Part shown: positions 9,036 through 19,018 of the stretch, in pieces
Numbering within the stretch: the first letter of the stretch is position 1
Layout of the letters: each line of letters opens with the position of its first letter
Assembly: GCA_025996895.1 (NCBI GenBank)
Contig: BNTW01000003.1
Span: forward strand, 18,089-82,088
Length of the DNA stretch: 64,000 nt
Direction: 5' to 3'
Source: Bacteroidia bacterium
GTDB taxonomy: Bacteria > Bacteroidota > Bacteroidia > Bacteroidales > Azobacteroidaceae
The notes under the pieces: generated by a model
The model's database searches: none
What the model saw: the letters and a program-made list of their open reading frames with translations, nothing else
Told to the model about the DNA's origin: nothing
Translations under genes and position numbers: made by a program

Positions 9036-10685
9036 ATGGCAGAGATTGAGAAACTAACCCCGGATTATCTTTTCGAATCAAGTTGGGAAGTCTGTAATAA
9101 AGTCGGAGGTATTTATACGGTTTTATCTACACGCGCGAAGACGCTTCAAAGTCTTTTCAAAGACCGAATTATTTTTATCGGGCCGGATTTAAATCCCGGT
9201 GAGGAAAATCCGGAATTTACCGAAAATAAAACCCTCCTGAAAGAGTGGAAAAAGCAGGCGACCGAACAGGAAAAGTTACGAATACGTGTCGGACGCTGGA
9301 ATGTTCCGGGCAAGCCGGTCGTGGTTTTAGTCGATTTTCGTCCGCAATATAACGCAAAAAATTCGGTGTATTACCAGATGTGGGAAAATTACCGGATTGA
9401 TTCTACGGTAGGCTATGGCGATTATGATGAATCTTGTGTGTTTGCTTACACAGTCGGCCTGGTGATTGACAGTTTTTACAAGTTTTTTCAACTGCAAGAC
9501 CGGAAAGTCATTGCTCATATTAATGAATGGACGCTCGGTATGACACTGTTGTATCTGCATGCGAAAATTCCGAATATTGCGACTATATTTACCACGCACG
9601 CGACTTCCATCGGGCGTTCGATTTGCGGAAACAACAAACCGCTCTACTGTGACTTGGTGCACTACGACGGCGACCAAATGGCGCGTGAGTTGAACATGAC
9701 CGGCAAACATTCGCTCGAAAAAAAGGCGGCTTTGTATGCTGATTGTTTTACAACCGTGAGCGAGATTACGGCAAAGGAATCCGAACAATTATTGAATAAA
9801 CCCCCCGACGTGATTACGCCCAACGGCTTTGAGGCGAATTTTGTCCCGAAAGGAAAATCGTTTGAAGACAAGCGGGAAACAGCACGCAAAGCGTTCATTC
9901 GCGTAGCCGAACAATTAACCGGTACGCAAATTTCAGACGACGCTTTTCTGTTGGCGACCGCCGGACGTTATGAATACAAAAACAAAGGATTAGACGTTTT
10001 CGTTGAAGCCATTCACCGGATAAAGCAGGCGCAACCCGCGAGAGAGATTGTTGCATTTATTTTAGTTCCGGCTTGGATTAAAGGCGTACGCAAAGATTTA
10101 CAGGAACGGTTGGCACAGAAAACGCCGGCGAAAACGCCGTTAGCTGATCCGTATATTACTCACGAATTGGTTGAGCCTCAAGCCGATAAAATTTGCGATT
10201 ACTTGCGTTATCTGAATTTCACGAATCAGGATAATAATCGGGTGAAGATTATTTTTGTTCCTTCGTATTTGAAAGGCGAAGACGGCATTTTCAATCTTCC
10301 GTATTACGATTTGTTGGTGGGATTGGATATGACGGTTTTCCCTTCGTATTACGAGCCGTGGGGATATACACCGTTGGAAAGTATCGCGTTTCATATTCCG
10401 ACCATTACTACTAATCTGGCAGGTTTCGGTTTGTGGGCGCGGACAGAAGGTGCGGGCCGTTTGTCGCCGGGCGTGAAAGTGATTGACCGAACGGACTTTA
10501 ACTATTTCGAGGTAGCGGAAGAAATTAAAAATACAATACTGGAATATGCCTCCAACTATTCTTCGGCACAACTTTTGAACGCAAAAAAGGCAGCTTATGA
10601 ATTATCTGAAAAAGCGTCTTGGAAACATTTTATACAATACTATTTGGAGGCCTACGATATAGCACTTAATAAAAAGATAAAATAA
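9036..10685 (+). CDS. Glycogen synthase, GT3 (eukaryote-like) family
   Basis: A 549-residue glycogen synthase that adds glucose from UDP- or ADP-glucose to alpha-1,4-glucan. The N-terminal [20 protein letters not shown] carries the KVGG donor-binding motif of family GT3, the animal/fungal type found in Bacteroidetes, not the GT5 GlgA type. The C-terminal half has [14 protein letters not shown] (about residues 443-456), whose first Glu and following residues are the E-x7-E catalytic region, then TTNLAGFG. An in-frame TTG 15 bases upstream is less likely because it lies too close to the promoter. It is 7 bases upstream of the glucan phosphorylase gene and clearly forms an operon with it. Confidence 0.93.
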   Translation: MAEIEKLTPDYLFESSWEVCNKVGGIYTVLSTRAKTLQSLFKDRIIFIGPDLNPGEENPEFTENKTLLKEWKKQATEQEKLRIRVGRWNVPGKPVVVLVDFRPQYNAKNSVYYQMWENYRIDSTVGYGDYDESCVFAYTVGLVIDSFYKFFQLQDRKVIAHINEWTLGMTLLYLHAKIPNIATIFTTHATSIGRSICGNNKPLYCDLVHYDGDQMARELNMTGKHSLEKKAALYADCFTTVSEITAKESEQLLNKPPDVITPNGFEANFVPKGKSFEDKRETARKAFIRVAEQLTGTQISDDAFLLATAGRYEYKNKGLDVFVEAIHRIKQAQPAREIVAFILVPAWIKGVRKDLQERLAQKTPAKTPLADPYITHELVEPQADKICDYLRYLNFTNQDNNRVKIIFVPSYLKGEDGIFNLPYYDLLVGLDMTVFPSYYEPWGYTPLESIAFHIPTITTNLAGFGLWARTEGAGRLSPGVKVIDRTDFNYFEVAEEIKNTILEYASNYSSAQLLNAKKAAYELSEKASWKHFIQYYLEAYDIALNKKIK

Positions 10686-10692
10686 AGGTATT

Positions 10693-13260
10693 ATGAAAAT
10701 TATGACAAATCAGGCAAATGAGCCGGTATGGCGCGAAAGCACTATTCATTTCAAACTTCCCCAAGAATTGAAACTCTTGGATGAAATTGCCCACAATTTG
10801 TGGTGGGTGTGGAACTACGAAGCAACCGAATTGTTTGCTCATATAGATAGGGAGTTGTGGAGCAAGACCGAAGGTAATCCGGTGCTGTTGTTGCAAAGTC
10901 TTTCCTACGCTCGTCTGGAAGAAATCACCAAAGATGAGGCGTTGATGAAAGAAATGCAGGCAGTTTATGCCAAGTTTGAAGCGTATATGAAAGAGCCGGT
11001 GAGCCAGTCCATTCCGAGCATTGCTTATTTCAGTATGGAATACGGTTTGAGCAGTGTTTTGAAAATTTATTCCGGCGGTCTGGGTGTTTTGGCCGGCGAT
11101 TATATCAAGGAAGCAAGCGATATTCGTGCCGATTTGACGGCGGTCGGATTTTTATATCGTTACGGCTATTTCACACAGTCACTTTCGATGGATGGCCAGC
11201 AGATTGCGAATTACGAAGCGCAACGCTTTGACCAACTGCCGATTAAGCAAGTATTGGATGCCGACGGCAACCCGTTAGTTTTGGAAATCCCTTACAATTC
11301 TTTTACCGTTTATGCGAACATTTGGCGGGTGAATGTCGGTCGTGTTAAACTGTATTTAATGGATACGGATTTGGAACAAAACAGCGAATGGGACAGGTCG
11401 ATTACGGCGCAACTCTACGGTGGCGATAACGAAAACCGCTTGAAACAGGAATATTTGCTGGGTGTCGGCGGAATTTTGATGTTAAAACGTCTGGGTATTC
11501 AAAAACAGGTGTATCATTGCAACGAAGGCCATGCCGCTTTGATCAATGCGCAACGTTTGGCCGATTATATTCAAAACGATGAATTGGATTTTAACGAAGC
11601 GTTAGAGATTGTCCGTGCTTCGGCTTTATATACTTGCCACACGCCTGTACCGGCTGGTCATGATTATTTTGACGAGCCGTTGTTCCAAAAATACATGAGC
11701 CATTTTCCCAATAAACTCGGTATTTCGTGGCAGGAATTTATGGATATGGGGCGCGCTAATCCGGGCAGTCAAGAAAAATTTTCGATGAGCGTGTATGCGT
11801 TAAACACCTGTCAGGAAGCCAATGGTGTTTCGTTTTTGCACGGCGAGGTTTCTAAAAGAATGTTTGCGCCGCTGTGGAAAGGTTATTTTGCGCAGGAATC
11901 GCATGTAGGCTACGTTACCAATGGCGTGCACATGCCCACGTGGGCGGCTTCCGAATGGCGGAAATTTTATGAAAAAACGTTTGATAAGAATTTTTACAAC
12001 GACCAGTCCAATCCGGTGGTTTGGGAAAGCATTTACCAAGTGCCCGACAGTGAAATTTGGGATGTGCGTATGGCGTTGAAGAAACGTTTGGTGAAATATA
12101 TCCGGGAATCGTTTCAAGATAATTGGTTGAAAAATCAGGGCGACCCGTCGAAAGTAGTTTCTATTTTGGGAAAAATCAATCCGAATGCCTTGCAGATTGG
12201 TTTCGGACGCCGTTTTGCGACTTATAAGCGCGCGCATTTGTTATTCACCGATTTGGAAAGGCTGTCGAAAATCGTCAATAGTCCCGATTATCCGGTGCAG
12301 TTTATTTTTACAGGAAAGGCACATCCGGCCGATGGTGGCGGACAGGGCTTAATCAAGCACATTGTCGAAATTTCGCGCCGTCCCGAATTTTTGGGAAAAA
12401 TCATTTTCCTCGAAAATTACGATATGCGCTTGGCGAAACGCTTGATTTCGGGTGTGGATATTTGGTTGAATACGCCCACTCGTCCGTTGGAAGCGTCGGG
12501 AACGTCGGGCGAAAAAGCCGAAATGAATGGCGTACTTAACTTTTCGGTATTGGACGGCTGGTGGTACGAAGGCTATCGCGAAGGCGCGGGATGGGCTTTG
12601 ACCGAAAAACGCACTTACGAAAATCAACAGTTCCAAGATCAATTAGACGCTGCTACGATTTATTCGATGTTGGAAAACGAGATCATTCCGTTGTATTACG
12701 CGAAAAACAGCAAAGGTTATTCGCCCGAATGGATACAATACATTAAAAGTTCGATTGCAAAGATTGCCCCGCATTATACCACGAAGCGCATGTTCGATGA
12801 TTATGTAAGCCGTTTCTACAATGTGCTGGCCAATCGTTCCAACGAATTGAAGAAAGATAACTTCGCTAAAGCGAAGGAGTTAGCGATATGGAAAGCTGAA
12901 GTCGCCGGAAATTGGGACGAAATTGAAGTCGTTTCGATACAATATGAAGGCAACACCGCCGGCCATGTCGTTGAAGTAGGTGATACGATCACTGCTTCCG
13001 TTGTTTTGGACAAGCATCATTTGCAGGGCGATTTGGGCTTGGAATTAGTGCAGTTGCGCGCTGACCCGGTCGCGCAGGCGGATTTTTTAAAAGTGTATTC
13101 CATGCAGTTGGAAAAAACGAAAGATACAAAACTCCACTTTACGACGAAAATCCAGGTTTCGCAGGCCGGTACGTTCAAATATGCGTTCCGCGTATATCCG
13201 TTCAACAAAGACATTCCGCACCGAATGGATTTTGCGCTGGTGAAGTGGATTAATATTTGA
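10693..13260 (+). CDS. glgP: Alpha-glucan (glycogen) phosphorylase, GT35
   Basis: An 855-residue PLP enzyme that releases glucose-1-phosphate from alpha-1,4-glucans. The N-terminal [26 protein letters not shown] (within residues 106-132) is the conserved glycine-rich active-site start. [11 protein letters not shown] and [13 protein letters not shown] are in the middle. [19 protein letters not shown] near residue 597 is the PLP/phosphate region, with the Lys that binds the cofactor. The long form with an N-terminal DUF3417-like section, beginning [14 protein letters not shown], is the TIGR02094 type common in bacteria without GlgP of the E. coli form. Two methionines at codons 1 and 4 could both be starts. 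Paired with the synthase, it gives glycogen turnover. Confidence 0.93.
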   Translation: MKIMTNQANEPVWRESTIHFKLPQELKLLDEIAHNLWWVWNYEATELFAHIDRELWSKTEGNPVLLLQSLSYARLEEITKDEALMKEMQAVYAKFEAYMKEPVSQSIPSIAYFSMEYGLSSVLKIYSGGLGVLAGDYIKEASDIRADLTAVGFLYRYGYFTQSLSMDGQQIANYEAQRFDQLPIKQVLDADGNPLVLEIPYNSFTVYANIWRVNVGRVKLYLMDTDLEQNSEWDRSITAQLYGGDNENRLKQEYLLGVGGILMLKRLGIQKQVYHCNEGHAALINAQRLADYIQNDELDFNEALEIVRASALYTCHTPVPAGHDYFDEPLFQKYMSHFPNKLGISWQEFMDMGRANPGSQEKFSMSVYALNTCQEANGVSFLHGEVSKRMFAPLWKGYFAQESHVGYVTNGVHMPTWAASEWRKFYEKTFDKNFYNDQSNPVVWESIYQVPDSEIWDVRMALKKRLVKYIRESFQDNWLKNQGDPSKVVSILGKINPNALQIGFGRRFATYKRAHLLFTDLERLSKIVNSPDYPVQFIFTGKAHPADGGGQGLIKHIVEISRRPEFLGKIIFLENYDMRLAKRLISGVDIWLNTPTRPLEASGTSGEKAEMNGVLNFSVLDGWWYEGYREGAGWALTEKRTYENQQFQDQLDAATIYSMLENEIIPLYYAKNSKGYSPEWIQYIKSSIAKIAPHYTTKRMFDDYVSRFYNVLANRSNELKKDNFAKAKELAIWKAEVAGNWDEIEVVSIQYEGNTAGHVVEVGDTITASVVLDKHHLQGDLGLELVQLRADPVAQADFLKVYSMQLEKTKDTKLHFTTKIQVSQAGTFKYAFRVYPFNKDIPHRMDFALVKWINI

Positions 13261-13269
13261 TGCCGGATT

Positions 13270-13917
13270 ATGAACAAAGTTCAGTGGTTGTGGGAAAAAG
13301 AAATCAAGGTTGCTTTCGATTCGTATCAAGAGTTGTTGGGCGGCTTGGAATATGCTGTATTTCAAACGCCTTACCGGCCGAAACCCGGTTTGCTGGTTAT
13401 CGGCCGAAATCGAAATACGGCGGAATATAGCCACGAGGCGATTTTCGACCGGCCGGTGAATTTATTTACCGAAGGCAAAAAAAACGGCGACCCCGATTGC
13501 TGGGACACGGTTTGCGATTTGTTCGGTTACGGCCGACACCCTAAGTTGTGGGAATTGTTCGACAATGCGGTTGGCCTGAATTACACTTATTTTAATGAAA
13601 AAGAGCTTCGCGATAGGGCAGACCGGAATTTGCAAACAGAAATCCGGATAACTTGTATTCAATATACGCGGAAGTTGATTGAGGAGTATATTTGTCCGAA
13701 AAATATCGTAATCATTGGAACAGAGCCTATTAGCAAGATAAAGAATAAAAGGCATCAACTTTTTACTGTCCGCTGGGAAAAGGCGCGGGCGGTGAAGACT
13801 TTCCGCGAAAATATTCCGATGTACGCTATTAAAGACCCTTTCGGACGGGTACATTTCTATAATCAGGAATCTGAAATTCAAAATTATAATTCGTTGTTTG
13901 AGCATGTTTTATTCTGA
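13270..13917 (+). CDS. Unknown protein, possibly uracil-DNA-glycosylase-like fold
   Basis: A 215-residue cytoplasmic protein that I do not recognise with confidence. It has no signal peptide or membrane segment. Two hydrophobic strands, GLLVIGRNRNTAEYS (about residues 41-55) and KNIVIIGTEPISKI (about 145-158), could be Rossmann-like beta strands with following loops. Their spacing and the DPFGRVHFYN tail are loosely like the uracil-DNA glycosylase superfamily, but no catalytic motif could be confirmed. It begins 9 bases after glgP and overlaps the phosphoethanolamine transferase gene, so it is expressed with both. That position does not by itself suggest a role. Confidence 0.7.
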   Translation: MNKVQWLWEKEIKVAFDSYQELLGGLEYAVFQTPYRPKPGLLVIGRNRNTAEYSHEAIFDRPVNLFTEGKKNGDPDCWDTVCDLFGYGRHPKLWELFDNAVGLNYTYFNEKELRDRADRNLQTEIRITCIQYTRKLIEEYICPKNIVIIGTEPISKIKNKRHQLFTVRWEKARAVKTFRENIPMYAIKDPFGRVHFYNQESEIQNYNSLFEHVLF

Positions 13918-15535
13918 ACGAAAAGATAGGGGATGGATTTTATTGCTTTCTTTTATTGTATTGATACCCAACATTTTGCTTCTTTTTTACGGAAGTGATT
14001 TTAACAATCACCCGTTTTTCAAAATGCTGATTTTTGCCCTGTTTTCGTGTTTCCTCTTTGCTTTGCCGTCATTCTTTTTGAAGACGAGGGTGTTTTTCCT
14101 TTTGCAGGGAATATTTGTTTTGTTAGCTCCGTTGGAAATTGCGCATATCTACCTTAATCAAATGCCGGCGACTTCGGCTTTCCTGCTTTCGATTGTAGAT
14201 ACGAATTGGAATGAAACGTCCGAAGTGCTGACTTCCGTTCGCATTCCGTTGATATTGCTGGGATTGTTTTGGATTTTTTATTTCTGGGTCGTTTTCAGGA
14301 AAATAGAAAACCGCTATTTCTTTTCTTCCAAAAAAATCCGTTTCGGTGCGCTGGGCATTTTTCTAATCATTCTTTTTGCGGGATATTCCCACCACTACAG
14401 TTCTTCGCTGTTGCATTTTCGCAAGATTTATCCGTATGATTTGATTTTGCGCTTTTATCAGGTTTGTGCCACTAAACAAGAAATTCATGCGGGCGAAAAA
14501 CAACTGCAAAATTTCCGGTTTGAGGCGCAAAAAGCGGACAGTTTGAACGAAAAAGAGATCTATGTATTCGTTATCGGTGAAACCGGACGTTACAGCAGTT
14601 ATTCGATTAACGGATATGCGCGCAATACTTCGCCGATGTTGGCGCAGGTCGAAAATCTGGTAACTTATTCCGATTTTTTTTCCGAAGCCAATATTACGTC
14701 GTCGAGTTTGCCCATGATTTTAACTCGTGCAACGCCAATGGCTTACAACCGTTTCTACGTTGAAAAATCGTTTGTCGATGCTTTCCGCGAAGCCGGATTT
14801 AAAACCTATTGGATTGCCAATCAGAGCGGGGAAAATCCGTTTATCCGGAGGATTGCACACGATACGGATCAATCGTTTTTTATGGAGAACGAACGGGACG
14901 CACAGAATAATTATGACGAAAAATTGTGGCCGTTTTTGGAAGAAGTGTTGCGAAAAGACGATAAAAAAGTACTGATTGTATTGCATACGTTGGGCAGTCA
15001 TTTCCGCTATAATTTTCGTTATCCATCTAATTTTGAAGTATTTAAACCCTGTTTGGCGGGTGCGTTCGACATACGGTTGATTTCGTCCAAAAACAAACAG
15101 CAGTTTATCAATACTTACGACAATTCCATTCTTTATACGGATTTCTTTTTGGCGACGACCATTCAAAAAATCGATAGCCTGCATTGTATCAGTTCGCTGG
15201 TGTATGTGGCCGACCATGGCGAAAACCTGTTTGATACGCCCGAAAATGTCGTTATGCACGGCGGTAGCTATTTTACGGAATACGATTTTCATGTGCCGTT
15301 TTTTGTTTGGACTTCCGGTAAATACAACTTGCACTATCCCGAAAAAGTGGAAAATTTACAACAAAACAAGGATAAAAAACTGAGTGCCGGCAATATTTTC
15401 TATTCGATTTTGGATATGGCAGACATCACTTTCCCCGAACAGCAGTTGCAAAAAAGCATCGCATCCGACCGTTTGCAGGAAGATAGCGTCCGTTATGTGA
15501 TTAATACAAATATGGAAATGAAACGCGGATATTAA
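13904..15535 (+). CDS. EptA-like phosphoethanolamine transferase (membrane sulfatase-fold)
   Basis: A 543-residue inner-membrane protein with about five N-terminal membrane segments (residues 10-165) and a periplasmic alkaline-phosphatase/sulfatase-fold domain. The catalytic domain opens with VFVIGETGRYSSYSINGYAR (metal-binding Glu). The likely nucleophile Thr/Ser is in NITSSSLPMIL, HTLGSH follows, and VADHGENLFD near 435 gives the C-terminal metal ligands. These are the marks of EptA/CptA-type enzymes that move phosphoethanolamine from phosphatidylethanolamine to lipid A or core sugars. The acceptor is inferred. ATG at 13904 is preferred over the TTG two codons earlier; the overlap with the preceding gene is 14 bases. 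Confidence 0.88.
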   Translation: MFYSERKDRGWILLLSFIVLIPNILLLFYGSDFNNHPFFKMLIFALFSCFLFALPSFFLKTRVFFLLQGIFVLLAPLEIAHIYLNQMPATSAFLLSIVDTNWNETSEVLTSVRIPLILLGLFWIFYFWVVFRKIENRYFFSSKKIRFGALGIFLIILFAGYSHHYSSSLLHFRKIYPYDLILRFYQVCATKQEIHAGEKQLQNFRFEAQKADSLNEKEIYVFVIGETGRYSSYSINGYARNTSPMLAQVENLVTYSDFFSEANITSSSLPMILTRATPMAYNRFYVEKSFVDAFREAGFKTYWIANQSGENPFIRRIAHDTDQSFFMENERDAQNNYDEKLWPFLEEVLRKDDKKVLIVLHTLGSHFRYNFRYPSNFEVFKPCLAGAFDIRLISSKNKQQFINTYDNSILYTDFFLATTIQKIDSLHCISSLVYVADHGENLFDTPENVVMHGGSYFTEYDFHVPFFVWTSGKYNLHYPEKVENLQQNKDKKLSAGNIFYSILDMADITFPEQQLQKSIASDRLQEDSVRYVINTNMEMKRGY

Positions 15536-15575
15536 AAATTTGGTACGCTCTTTGCAATATTTAGAAATTTTCGGC

Positions 15576-15583
15576 TATATTTG
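15576..15583 (+). promoter_or_regulatory. -7 promoter element for the HTH regulator gene
   Basis: TATATTTG fits TAnnTTTG, and a TTTG at 15551-15554 lies 21 bases upstream as a possible -33 element. The longest reading frame of the downstream gene would begin with a TTG inside this element, which argues for the internal ATG at 15617 as the real start. Confidence 0.6.
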
Positions 15584-15616
15584 CACCAATATTGCTCTGT
15601 TATAAGATATGGAAAT

Positions 15617-16618
15617 ATGGGTGAAAATAATTTTAATGACATTATTGTTGATTATGTTTTGAAAAATACTCCCGACAATGTGATGCCGGTTAGTAGTATA
15701 ATGGAAATATTGGGTTTAAGCAAGGAAACCGCTTATCGCCGCCTTCGGCAAGAAATTCCGTTTACGTTTGATGAAGTTTCAAAATTAGCATTGGCTCTCC
15801 ATTTTTCTATTGATGAATTGATTGAAGGCAGCAAAAAGGAAACTTTTTCTTTTGATTTACAGTCGAAAATAGTTTCGCCGGCTGCCAATGCCTATTTTTC
15901 TCAGTTTCAAGAATATAATAATTATTTGGAAAAATTGGTTACGGCAAAACACGCGGAAATACTTATTACATTGAACGAATTTCCTCCTGTATTCTTTGTT
16001 TTGTCCGACCAACTGTTCAAATTTTGCTATTTCCAGTGGCTACATTCACATTCGGAAAAACCTGTCCTTTATTCCTTTTCCGATTTGACTTTGAATCCGC
16101 AATTATTGGCTTTGAAGGAAGAAATTTTAACTAATATTACGAAAATGGATAATGTATCCGTCATTATGTCTTCCTATGTTTATCTGCGTACCATCAAAAG
16201 CATACAGTACTATTATCAATGCAAACTGATTACTGCGGACGAACTGCTACTGCTCAAACAGGATATGTTGGACTTTATTAATTTATTAGCAAAATTAGCA
16301 AAAACCGGTTATGTGAATGACGAGACTAAGGTTGGTATTGATATTTATCTTTCTCCCTTGAATATTAATTCCAACATTCTTTACTTGGAATATGATAAAA
16401 TGCGTGAAACACATTTTTGGATTTATCCAATGAATCCTTTTATCATCCGAAATCCGGAAATCTGCTCCATACAAAAAAAATGGTGTCAATCCTTAAAAAA
16501 GCAGTCGATGTTCATTACGCTCTCCGGCGAAATTTTCCAAGCAGAATTTAACGAAAAACAGCGGGTATATGCAGAAACTTATCTGTCTACAGATGCTAAG
16601 TTCACCTACGTTTATTGA
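15617..16618 (+). CDS. HTH regulator of unknown family beside the surface-protein operon
   Basis: A 333-residue protein with an N-terminal helix-turn-helix (about residues 18-65: MPVSSIMEILGLSKETAYRR, then FTFDEVSKLALALHFSIDELI). The remaining 250 or so residues are rich in Leu, Tyr and Asn and match no domain I know. There is no signal peptide or membrane segment. The HTH resembles the BetR/XRE type. In Bacteroidales, proteins of this layout often sit next to surface-protein genes. Here the gene lies 342 bases upstream of the T9SS/FISUMP operon on the same strand and ends inside the first 154-bp direct repeat. Control of that operon is inferred from position, and an inverted repeat at 16880 is a candidate site. 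Confidence 0.72.
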   Translation: MGENNFNDIIVDYVLKNTPDNVMPVSSIMEILGLSKETAYRRLRQEIPFTFDEVSKLALALHFSIDELIEGSKKETFSFDLQSKIVSPAANAYFSQFQEYNNYLEKLVTAKHAEILITLNEFPPVFFVLSDQLFKFCYFQWLHSHSEKPVLYSFSDLTLNPQLLALKEEILTNITKMDNVSVIMSSYVYLRTIKSIQYYYQCKLITADELLLLKQDMLDFINLLAKLAKTGYVNDETKVGIDIYLSPLNINSNILYLEYDKMRETHFWIYPMNPFIIRNPEICSIQKKWCQSLKKQSMFITLSGEIFQAEFNEKQRVYAETYLSTDAKFTYVY

Positions 16619-16767
16619 CAATTCTCCCTTTTTATAATTCCACTATTTGCAAAACAAGACCTGTTTTTTACAAAAAATGACAATGCGTGTATTCAAAATG
16701 CACATATTGTCATTTTCTTTTTCTTGATATTCAATAGTAATGAAATAATTGACAAAAAAATATCCAT
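16614..16767 (+). repeat. 154-bp direct repeat, left copy, flanking the surface-protein cassette
   Basis: This stretch is nearly identical to 24078-24231, with a few substitutions and one-base length changes in T and A runs. Both begin ATTGACAATTCTCCC and end AATATCCAT. It covers the stop codon of the HTH regulator gene. It contains a strong hairpin (16676-16714; arms AATGACAAT and ATTGTCATT extended by GTG/CAC) followed by a T-rich run, so it probably serves as a terminator. Together the two copies bracket the whole 7.3-kb surface operon. Confidence 0.9.
16676..16714 (+). terminator. Hairpin terminator inside the left 154-bp repeat
   Basis: Arms AATGACAATGCGTG and CACATATTGTCATT pair over 12 of 14 positions around a short loop, and TTTTCTTTTTC follows. 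It lies 58 bases after the stop of the regulator gene. The near-symmetry, with A-rich sequence on the left, would let it work on both strands. Confidence 0.65.
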
Positions 16768-16776
16768 TTTATACGC

Positions 16777-16812
16777 AAACTGACTTTAATAAAACTGTTT
16801 TGTCAGTTTTTT
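16777..16812 (+). terminator. Second hairpin with T tract after the left repeat
   Basis: Perfect 8-base arms AAACTGAC (16777-16784) and GTCAGTTT (16802-16809) are followed by more T residues. A second terminator for the regulator gene is the simplest reading. The rest of the 342-base gap 16619-16960 holds the left direct repeat, this hairpin, the inverted repeat at 16880-16898 and an A+T-rich leader; no gene is seen in it. Confidence 0.6.
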
Positions 16813-16879
16813 GGGGAAGATTATTTTGACCTTTGCGAACTTTTATGGTGCATTTTTTCTAACCTTGTCGTATATCATC

Positions 16880-16898
16880 TTGCGGAATATTTCCGCAA
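16880..16898. promoter_or_regulatory. 8-3-8 perfect inverted repeat upstream of the surface operon, candidate operator
   Basis: TTGCGGAA-TAT-TTCCGCAA is an exact dyad 62 bases upstream of the first ATG of the operon. A weak -7-like GACCTTTG lies at 16828-16835. The dyad is much more G+C-rich than its surroundings. It could be a regulator-binding site or an RNA hairpin in the leader. No second copy was noticed in the window. Confidence 0.45.
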
Positions 16899-16960
16899 AG
16901 TTATGAAAAACAATGATTTATAAAACTATTAAATATAAACTTTAGTAAAAATATAAACTT

Positions 16961-19018
16961 ATGCGAAAAACAATGAAAAATTGGCTATTGCTTCTACTGC
17001 TCCTGTCATCAGGAGCGGTTGCCCAAACACACAATCCTGCGGTAGTGCGGTTTGTGAATACAGGGAAGATGTGTGTCGCACCCCAGCCATCGGCAGGCTT
17101 GTCGGATACGGCTGTGCTATATATTCCTGACGCTGTTGCCGTTGCGGGAAATTCTTCCATTCTTCAGAACGGCGTTACCGCAGTGGGCGGAAATTTCTAT
17201 CAGGGTGCTTCCACTCCTGCGTTTTCGTTAGATGCTGCCGGTAATTTTACGATAGGCACAGGTAAAGTACGGTTTAAGACCGACAGCAATCCCGCAGAGA
17301 AGCGCGAGATTGCCGTTTGGAACAACCCCAATTCGTATTATAATTTGAATGGTACGGATTTTAGTCGTAAAATACATTACGTTGCTTTTCCCAATGTTGA
17401 GTTGGCAACTAACGATACGGTTTATGTGGCTAATACGTTCGGATTAGACGCGAACAATTTGACACGCCCGGCCAATCCGGCTGTCAGTGGTGTATTATAT
17501 TTAGAGTCTAATCCGGTGGGTACTCAGGTGTATGACGCTTCGTTTCGTGTAACCGGCACAAATGTTACTGCCGGTGCGGTGGTAGTGGAAAAATACGTGT
17601 TACCCTACCGCAATCCGAACAAGAATACGGCCTACCTGTTTCCCTTTGCCAGTCCCTATATCAATCAAAAAGCGGGTTATTTTGCGGGTAACTGGGTGCG
17701 TACTCCTGTGACGGACGCCAACGGAAGCACGGCCTATCCGTATGCCAATCAAAAATCATCGAACGGCGATTTTATTGCCGAGAACCAGTATGTGAGAGGA
17801 GCAAACGATTTGCTGAATGCTGTGCAGCCCTATTTGCTCAAACTTCAGCCGGCCGGTTATACTTACGAGAACAGCGGTGATTTTCAGGGTTTTACCGTAA
17901 CCGGCGGCAATGATCACGATTTGCCGAAATTTGTCTTCGACGGTACTCCTTATAATATAGCTTATACGGCCGAACAAAAATTTACAGGATCTAATTTGTA
18001 TTCGCGCACGCCGGCAACTACCGGCACGACGCTGAACTGGCTGATCGGTAATTCCTATACCGGTGCGTTATCGGGTGATTCGCTTGTCCGTCTGATAGAA
18101 GACTCCGGCATCACGTTTTCGTCGTTGGTGTATGTTTATCCGCATGGAGCGACCACCTACGAGACTTACGATATAGCCCAGGGTGCAACGCTGCCTGATA
18201 TTCCGGCCATGAGTATCTTTATGGTCAGGGTATCGAATAAAAACATGGAAACAGGCAAAGCCTTTACGATTCCGGCGACTTTTCAGGTACATACCGACAG
18301 CACTTCGACAGTGAATGAAGGCGATGGTGGTCCGTTTAAGATTTCGACATCCACGATTGCGAGTTTGGAATTGCGTCTGACGCCGGCTGCCAATCCGTTT
18401 ATCTACGACCGCTCCCGCATTTACCTGCGCGAAGACGCTAATGTGGAAACGGATAAATACGATATTGTGAAAATGGAAAATCCGGGCAATCAGTATTTTA
18501 CGATTTATACGCAAGCGGGTACTTCACATCTGCAAAACAACGCTTTACCGGTGGAAACAGTGAGTGTTCCGGTGAGTGTCAGTCCTGCCCGCGATACGAT
18601 GGAATGTCGTCTGACGGTGAGTGGAGAAGTGGAAACGGAAAAATTGCTGCTGCATGACACCAAACTGAATGTTTGGACGGATTTGCTGGAAATTCCGGAA
18701 TACGTCTTTACCACCCAACCTGCGGACAATTCCGAACGTTTTGTGCTGTATTTCAAATCGCCTACCGGTATCGACGAAGTCTCTACCACTGCCATTTACG
18801 GTTATTATTCGGACGGAATTTTTCACCTCAACCGCTTGCAGCCGGCTGACGAAGGCTCGAATTTGAAAATTTACAATGCTTCGGGAATATTAGTCGTCGA
18901 AACGACCGTAACCGGTTCGCCCCACTACCAGACAGCAGTCAGAGGTGCGCAAGGTGTTTATATAGCACGTTTGGAAGGATCGGCGTCAGTACAAACATTT
19001 AAATTCGTACGGAAATGA
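16961..19018 (+). CDS. Secreted surface protein with T9SS type A-like sorting tail
   Basis: A 685-residue protein with a clear signal peptide (MRKTMKNWLLLLLLLSSGAV, cleavage likely after VAQ), a long Thr/Asn/Gly-rich beta-type body, and a C-terminal domain of about 75 residues. That domain (LKIYNASGILVVETTV, then GVYIARLEG and VQTFKFVRK) has the usual layout of type IX secretion type A sorting domains. This implies export across the outer membrane and anchoring at the surface. No known enzymatic or binding motif was seen in the body. It is first in a four-gene operon, and its stop overlaps the next start (ATGA). Base composition is visibly more G+C-rich than the neighbouring regulator gene. 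Confidence 0.82.
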   Translation: MRKTMKNWLLLLLLLSSGAVAQTHNPAVVRFVNTGKMCVAPQPSAGLSDTAVLYIPDAVAVAGNSSILQNGVTAVGGNFYQGASTPAFSLDAAGNFTIGTGKVRFKTDSNPAEKREIAVWNNPNSYYNLNGTDFSRKIHYVAFPNVELATNDTVYVANTFGLDANNLTRPANPAVSGVLYLESNPVGTQVYDASFRVTGTNVTAGAVVVEKYVLPYRNPNKNTAYLFPFASPYINQKAGYFAGNWVRTPVTDANGSTAYPYANQKSSNGDFIAENQYVRGANDLLNAVQPYLLKLQPAGYTYENSGDFQGFTVTGGNDHDLPKFVFDGTPYNIAYTAEQKFTGSNLYSRTPATTGTTLNWLIGNSYTGALSGDSLVRLIEDSGITFSSLVYVYPHGATTYETYDIAQGATLPDIPAMSIFMVRVSNKNMETGKAFTIPATFQVHTDSTSTVNEGDGGPFKISTSTIASLELRLTPAANPFIYDRSRIYLREDANVETDKYDIVKMENPGNQYFTIYTQAGTSHLQNNALPVETVSVPVSVSPARDTMECRLTVSGEVETEKLLLHDTKLNVWTDLLEIPEYVFTTQPADNSERFVLYFKSPTGIDEVSTTAIYGYYSDGIFHLNRLQPADEGSNLKIYNASGILVVETTVTGSPHYQTAVRGAQGVYIARLEGSASVQTFKFVRK

